A DNA stretch of 10,818 nt, from assembly GCA_946538475.1 (NCBI GenBank), contig CAMNGN010000063.1, forward strand, positions 1 through 10,818, written 5' to 3'. Positions 7,070-10,818 of the stretch are shown here, piece after piece. This DNA is from an uncultured Blautia sp. Lineage in GTDB: Bacteria; Bacillota; Clostridia; Lachnospirales; Lachnospiraceae. The position numbers and the translations under genes are program-made. The notes under the pieces are model-generated. The model did not search any database, was not told the DNA's origin, and was given only the letters and a program-made list of their open reading frames with translations. Every line of letters begins with the position of its first letter. Position 1 is the first letter of the stretch.

Positions 7070-7489
7070 ATGAGAAGACGGAATCGATCGGATTATTTGT
7101 TGATTGAAATTTTGATCGCCGTGTTTTTTTTGATGATAACGCTGACTGTTCTGGTTCAGGTGTTTGCTCAGTCAAGCAAGATGGCAGACCGTGCCCGGAT
7201 CGAGACGCAGGCGCTTTCCGAATCGCAGAATATTCTGGAATCGATCACAGCGTCTGATGATCCGGTTGAGGAACTTACATCGCTTGGCTTTGTGGAAGCC
7301 CACGGATACTATACACAGGCCATGGACGGCTACTCTGTCATGGTGTCCGGTAATTATACAGAGCAGGAAACAGGAAAAATGTGGGACGGTGTACTCAATG
7401 CTTACGTGAGCCAGCAGGATCCTGAACAGGGCAGACAGGAAGCTGTCGAGCTGTTTTCGCTCCCGCTGACATGGTACAGAGGAGTGTAG
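7070..7489 (+). CDS. Divergent prepilin-like protein (minor pilin/pseudopilin)
   Basis: This 139-residue protein starts with a basic leader MRRRNRSD followed by YLLIEILIAVFFLMITLTVL. The block LIEILIAVFFL matches the type IV prepilin hydrophobic helix, and Glu13 falls at the Glu5 position of a mature pilin. The residue before the expected cleavage point is Asp8 instead of the usual Gly, so normal PilD cleavage is doubtful. The rest, about residues 35-139, forms the outward domain. The start has a good ribosome site TAAGGAGA at 7055-7062. The 56-nt gap before it contains only a weak GCAGG/CCTGC inverted repeat (7016-7035) and no evident gene. The gene is followed after 2 nt by another pilin-like gene. 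Of the four small proteins it is the clearest pilin relative. Confidence 0.87.
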   Translation: MRRRNRSDYLLIEILIAVFFLMITLTVLVQVFAQSSKMADRARIETQALSESQNILESITASDDPVEELTSLGFVEAHGYYTQAMDGYSVMVSGNYTEQETGKMWDGVLNAYVSQQDPEQGRQEAVELFSLPLTWYRGV

Positions 7490-7491
7490 AA

Positions 7492-7926
7492 ATGCAGCAG
7501 AAGAGCAAATTATCATTTGGACCGGGAGCGGCATCGATCATCCTCATCGTGGTCATTCTGAGTATGAGTATCCTGGGGCTGCTTTCGTACATGATGGCTC
7601 GGAATAATCTGGCACTGACAGATCGAAGCGCCAGGGTTACCGAAGAAGCGTACGTAGTGAACTCGAGAGCGGAGAAGAGCTTTGCACAGCTCGATGCGGT
7701 TTCGGTTCAGGCAGCATCGGAGACAGACAGCCGGGATGGATACCTGGAAAAGCTTGCTGAGGCGCTTCCCGATAATATGAGCATCGACGGTGATAAGGTA
7801 GTCTGGACGGAGCAGGAAGGAACACATACCCTCGATTGTGAGGCGCTCCTTTCCGATGACGAGGGAGGCCATATCTCCTGGGGCAAACACAAAATGACGG
7901 TAGCGATGGAGGGACAATGGAATTAA
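7492..7926 (+). CDS. Pilin-like membrane protein (possible PilX/GspK-like minor component)
   Basis: I start this at ATG 7492 because the ribosome site AGAGGAG (7478-7484) is spaced 7 nt from it; an upstream ATG at 7471 lies inside the preceding gene. The product is 144 residues. It has a polar basic leader ending in SFGPG, then a hydrophobic helix AASIILIVVILSMSILGLL at about residues 15-34, then an outward domain rich in charged residues. The Gly before the helix fits a prepilin cleavage site, but position 5 is Ile, not Glu. A missing Glu5 is a known feature of GspK-type tip pseudopilins, so a tip-forming minor pilin is a reasonable guess. Only two Cys-poor regions and no known enzymatic motifs are seen. 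It overlaps pilT by 10 nt, which suggests coupled translation. Confidence 0.83.
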   Translation: MQQKSKLSFGPGAASIILIVVILSMSILGLLSYMMARNNLALTDRSARVTEEAYVVNSRAEKSFAQLDAVSVQAASETDSRDGYLEKLAEALPDNMSIDGDKVVWTEQEGTHTLDCEALLSDDEGGHISWGKHKMTVAMEGQWN

Positions 7927-8972
7927 AAGAATATTTGCGGATCGCTTCCGAGAAGGAGGCATCGGATGTCTTTGTTCTTCCGGGGGCAGCTGTTTCGGCA
8001 AAGATACGCGGCGAGATCGTGCCCGTTGGGGGCGATATCTTAATGCCTGATGATACGGTAGAACTGGTCAGACAGGCTTATGAACTGGCAAAAAGAGACA
8101 TCGGACAGCTGGAAAAGGACGGGGATGACGACTTTTCATTTCCGCTTCCCGGAGTCAGCCGTTTCCGCTGCAATATTTATTATCAAAGAGGAACACTGGC
8201 GGGTACATTCCGAAAGATCGCGTTTACTCTTCCCGATCCTTCGGAGCTGAATATTCCCAATAGTATAGTTGAACTTGGCAGGATCAAAAACGGACTGATC
8301 CTTGTGACGGGGCCTGCGGGCAGCGGCAAGAGTACAACGCTGGCCTGCATCATTGACTGGATCAACAGACATCGCAAGGGTCATATCGTCACGATTGAGG
8401 ATCCTATTGAGTATCTGCACAAACATAAAGAATCACTGATCAGTCAGAGAGAGGTACCGAATGACGCGCGGTCATTCCCGAGAGCGCTGAGAGCAGCACT
8501 GCGTCAGGCTCCTGAGGTGATCATGGTCGGTGAGATGCGTGACCTGGATACTATCCAGACATCTATCACCGCCGCAGAGACCGGGCATCTGGTGCTTTCT
8601 TCCCTGCATACAACAGGTGCGGCCAAGACGGTAGACCGTATCATCGATACGTTCCCTGCCGAACAGCAGGCGCAGATCCGTCTGCAGCTTTCGGTCGTAC
8701 TGAGGGCCGTGGTGTCGCAGAGGCTGATCCAGAAGAAGGACGGCGGACAGGTGGCTGTGTTCGAGATGATGAAGGTGAACACCGCTATCCAGAATTTGAT
8801 CCGTGACGGGCGTACGCACCAGATCGAGAATGCGATCTTCAGCGGCGCGCACGAGGGCATGATGTCCATGGATATGGAACTGCTGCGGCTTTACAAAGCC
8901 GGTTCGATCACGAGAGAGAATGCGCTGCTTTATGCGGTGAGTCCGGAGACGCTGGTGAAGAGGCTGATCTGA
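7917..8972 (+). CDS. pilT: Type IV pilus retraction ATPase, PilT family
   Basis: This is a hexameric cytoplasmic ATPase that drives pilus disassembly and retraction at the PilC platform. It is 351 residues, normal for PilT. Visible motifs: a PAS-like N-terminal domain (residues 1-100), Walker A GPAGSGKST at 132-140, Asp box VTIEDPIEY near 158-166, Walker B EVIMVGEMRD at 200-209, His box TGHLVLSSLHTT at 222-233, and AIQNLIRDG at 290-298, a variant of the AIRNLIRE motif characteristic of PilT. The last motif separates it from PilB extension ATPases. Its start overlaps the preceding pilin-like gene and has GGAGGG at 7908-7913. It ends the tight gene run; inverted repeats follow the stop codon. 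No pilB is in the window. Confidence 0.96.
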   Translation: MELKEYLRIASEKEASDVFVLPGAAVSAKIRGEIVPVGGDILMPDDTVELVRQAYELAKRDIGQLEKDGDDDFSFPLPGVSRFRCNIYYQRGTLAGTFRKIAFTLPDPSELNIPNSIVELGRIKNGLILVTGPAGSGKSTTLACIIDWINRHRKGHIVTIEDPIEYLHKHKESLISQREVPNDARSFPRALRAALRQAPEVIMVGEMRDLDTIQTSITAAETGHLVLSSLHTTGAAKTVDRIIDTFPAEQQAQIRLQLSVVLRAVVSQRLIQKKDGGQVAVFEMMKVNTAIQNLIRDGRTHQIENAIFSGAHEGMMSMDMELLRLYKAGSITRENALLYAVSPETLVKRLI

Positions 8973-8989
8973 TACACAGCATTGTATCA
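8970..8989 (+). other. Inverted repeat overlapping the pilT stop codon
   Basis: TGATACA (8970-8976, including the TGA stop) pairs perfectly with TGTATCA (8983-8989) around the 6-nt loop CAGCAT. It gives a 7-bp AT-rich hairpin, and lies 5 nt before a second hairpin. It may be part of a terminator or mRNA-end structure, or a protein-binding palindrome. Confidence 0.45.
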
Positions 8990-8994
8990 AGTGT

Positions 8995-9021
8995 AGACCC
9001 ATCGCTTATCGCAATGGGTCT
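8995..9021 (+). terminator. Candidate terminator hairpin after pilT
   Basis: AGACCCAT (8995-9002) pairs perfectly with ATGGGTCT (9014-9021) over an 11-nt loop. The downstream sequence GATATTTAATTTAAAA is AT-rich but has no clean run of T, so this is at best a weak intrinsic terminator. Its position in the only 91-nt gap after the pilus genes fits the end of the transcription unit. Confidence 0.5.
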
Positions 9022-9063
9022 GATATTTAATTTAAAAGAAAGGAAAAAAAGAGGTACAGAACG

Positions 9064-10017
9064 ATGACTGAAAGATCATTCAACAAGGGCGAAATCATTT
9101 TTAAAGAAGGTGAACTCGGAGATACCTTATATCGTGTGGCAGACGGCAGCGTGGCAATCGTCGCAGCACTCGGACAGGATGGCCAGAAGACTCTGACCGA
9201 ACTTGGCAAAGACAGCTACTTCGGAGAGATGGCGGTTGTAGATGTTTATCCGAGAAGCGCAAGCGCTGTTGCTGCGATCGACGGTACGGTTGTTAATGAA
9301 TATAAAGACAGCGAACTGAAGGAACTGTTTGCGAGCCATCCGGAAGCAATCTATGAGATCCTGATCCATCTGAGCGAGCGTCTGCGTAACGTGACAACAA
9401 ATTATCTTACAGTCGCCAAGCTTATCTCCAAACTTGATCTTGACAGCGAAGAGAGCAGAAAAGGTTTCTTTGCCCGCATTAAAGAGCACCGTGAGGCATC
9501 CAGGAAGGCAGTAGCCATTTCTGAGCCGAGCGTAGATTATATCCGTAAGAGCACAAAGGGCAGCATGCCTGCGATCCAGCAGTACGATAAGGGAACGATC
9601 ATCTGCAAAGAGGGCGAAAAAGGAAAATGCATGTACTCTGTCCAGGGCGGTAATGTAGGAATCTTTACCGGATATGGCACACCGGATGAGAAGATGCTGA
9701 CCGAGATCGCATCCGGCTCTTTCTTCGGCGAGATGGGCATGCTTCAGAATATGGAACGCAGTGCAACCGCAGTGGCTGTTGCAGAAGCGACAACCATCGA
9801 AGCTATCTATCCCGAAGATCTTGAGGTGCTGTTCAAAGAGAATCCCACAGAGGTCATTATGATCGTTGATCATCTTGCATCACGTCTTCGCAATATGACA
9901 AAGAGATATAACGAGGCTTACAAAATTGCCCATGATCTGATCGACCTTGATGATAAGCCTGCTTCCGCAGACCTTAAAGATACCGTAAAAGGATTCGAGG
10001 CTAACATTTATGCATAA
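9064..10017 (+). CDS. Tandem cyclic nucleotide-binding domain protein without an output domain
   Basis: This 317-residue soluble protein has two cNMP-binding (CRP/PKA-R type) domains, about residues 5-112 and 177-285, joined by a charged helical linker. Each carries a phosphate-binding cassette with the key Glu and Arg: YFGEMAVVDVYPRSASAVA (Glu55, Arg64) and FFGEMGMLQNMERSATAVA (Glu223, Arg232). Each domain is followed by a similar helix (SERLRNVTTNYL, ASRLRNMTKRYN), so the protein arose by internal duplication. There is no helix-turn-helix, kinase or transporter part, so it should act by binding a partner. The ligand could be a cyclic mononucleotide but is not determined. The ribosome site is GAGG at 9051-9054. 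It follows pilT by 91 nt and overlaps the next gene by 8 nt. A regulatory link to the pilus genes is possible but only from proximity. Confidence 0.92.
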   Translation: MTERSFNKGEIIFKEGELGDTLYRVADGSVAIVAALGQDGQKTLTELGKDSYFGEMAVVDVYPRSASAVAAIDGTVVNEYKDSELKELFASHPEAIYEILIHLSERLRNVTTNYLTVAKLISKLDLDSEESRKGFFARIKEHREASRKAVAISEPSVDYIRKSTKGSMPAIQQYDKGTIICKEGEKGKCMYSVQGGNVGIFTGYGTPDEKMLTEIASGSFFGEMGMLQNMERSATAVAVAEATTIEAIYPEDLEVLFKENPTEVIMIVDHLASRLRNMTKRYNEAYKIAHDLIDLDDKPASADLKDTVKGFEANIYA

Positions 10018-10804
10018 TGGATCAAGTCTTATACAGGTACAGCCGCACTATTCTGATAAAGAGGAATGGAGGGACCTGGCCCGGAGATTTGATCTGAAGT
10101 ATGAGGTATTAGAATTATCGGGGCCGCTCGTTTTGAACATAGACGAGCGGCCTATTAAGATGATTGAAAGGTACCGACACTCAGGACTTGTCACATCTCT
10201 TCACGGCTGTTTTATTGATGTTAATCCCGGAAGCGGCGACATCCTCTTCCGAAGGCTTTCCTGCCGGAGGATGCGGGAGAGCTGCCTGCTTGCCAAAGTG
10301 CTTGGCGCAAAGAACGTGGTATTCCACTCTGCCTGCGCAGCTTTTTTGCGCGGTGGATATATGCAGAGCTGGGCCGACAAAACTGCCGAGTTCCTCATGG
10401 AGCTTGCGTCTGAGTTTGATTTTGACTTTTTTGTGGAGAATTCCATGGATGTGGACCCGGTTCCGATCGTCGAGCTGATGCGCAGGATAGATAACCCGAG
10501 AATTGGAGTGTGCCTTGATATAGGGCATACAGAATATTCGCGGACGTCTATGGAAGAATGGTTCGAGATGCTGGAAGGCAGGATAGGTTATATACATCTT
10601 TCCGACAATGAGGGGCTGTTTGACGATCATCTCCCGGTGGGACAGGGGTGTATCGACTGGGAAAAGGCAGACAGGCTTTACCGGACACTGGGGTGCAATG
10701 TGCCGATCACGATCGAAGCCAATACGGTGAAGGATGTGGAGCAGTCACTTATTTATCTAAAGGAGCATGGCCTGTTCGGGATTGACAGGCACAGTCAAAG
10801 GTAA
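10010..10804 (+). CDS. Sugar phosphate isomerase/epimerase-like TIM-barrel protein
   Basis: This 264-residue protein has the (beta/alpha)8 pattern of the xylose isomerase-like / AP endonuclease 2 superfamily. Likely metal and active-site residues sit at strand ends in the usual order: His66 region (SLHGCF), His105 region (VVFHSA), Glu143 in FFVEN, Asp170 and His173 in CLDIGH, His196 and Asp199 in IHLSDN, and Glu236 in TIEANT. These suggest a divalent-metal enzyme that isomerises or epimerises a sugar or similar keto compound; an endonuclease IV role is less likely because the protein lacks the longer DNA-binding loops of that family. The substrate cannot be named. The ATG lies inside the end of the preceding gene (8-nt overlap) with GAGG at 9997-10000, so the two are translated together. 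The stop is 14 nt before the window end. Confidence 0.88.
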   Translation: MHNGSSLIQVQPHYSDKEEWRDLARRFDLKYEVLELSGPLVLNIDERPIKMIERYRHSGLVTSLHGCFIDVNPGSGDILFRRLSCRRMRESCLLAKVLGAKNVVFHSACAAFLRGGYMQSWADKTAEFLMELASEFDFDFFVENSMDVDPVPIVELMRRIDNPRIGVCLDIGHTEYSRTSMEEWFEMLEGRIGYIHLSDNEGLFDDHLPVGQGCIDWEKADRLYRTLGCNVPITIEANTVKDVEQSLIYLKEHGLFGIDRHSQR

Positions 10805-10818
10805 CCGGCAATCCGCTT

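Noticed and set aside
8973..9063. A sigma-A promoter for the cyclic nucleotide-binding gene
   Set aside because: TTGTAT at 8982-8987 is followed at 17-nt spacing by CTTATC, a poor -10 box; TATTTA further on has no matching -35. A promoter may exist here but the sequence does not support a specific call.
9127..9873. A 248-codon minus-strand frame opposite the cyclic nucleotide-binding gene
   Set aside because: It lies entirely inside a gene with two well-formed binding cassettes; it is a shadow frame.
10010..10804. Endonuclease IV (DNA repair) identity for the TIM-barrel gene
   Set aside because: The superfamily metal residues are present, but the overall length and strand-end motifs fit the sugar isomerase/epimerase branch better.

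Overview
The window looks like a chromosomal stretch from a Gram-positive anaerobe of the class Clostridia, most likely Lachnospiraceae or a close relative. The evidence is a sortase with a sortase-anchored Cna_B-type surface protein, a proline-threonine stalk of the kind common in that family, and a type IV pilus gene set with the small divergent pilin-like genes typical of Clostridia. By eye the base composition is balanced. The genus assignment is inference.

All eleven genes are on the + strand and there is no gene-free stretch above 300 bases. Positions 1-5116 hold a cell-surface module: the C-terminal part of a Cna_B adhesin (start outside the window), a class B sortase with a long charged linker, a secreted Ala/Ser/Thr-rich protein with a repeated 16-residue motif, and a membrane-anchored transglutaminase-like protein. 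Positions 5137-8972 hold a type IV pilus module: a PilC/GspF platform protein, four small single-pass pilin-like proteins, and a PilT-type ATPase. Two inverted repeats lie directly after pilT. Positions 9064-10804 hold a protein with two cyclic nucleotide-binding domains and no output domain, overlapping a TIM-barrel sugar isomerase/epimerase-like gene.

From 1 to 8972 the spacing is very tight: 1 nt, 4-nt overlap, 23-nt overlap, 20 nt, 42 nt, 4-nt overlap, 56 nt, 2 nt, 10-nt overlap. No convincing internal promoter or terminator is visible, so the surface and pilus modules are probably co-transcribed. The simplest reading is a surface-appendage locus: a covalently anchored stalked adhesin with its own sortase, two secreted accessory proteins, and a retractable type IV pilus or pseudopilus. 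An extension ATPase (PilB), prepilin peptidase (PilD), PilM/N/O-like proteins and an obvious major pilin are not in the window. Whether the two modules work physically together is inference, but the arrangement is the most interesting point here.
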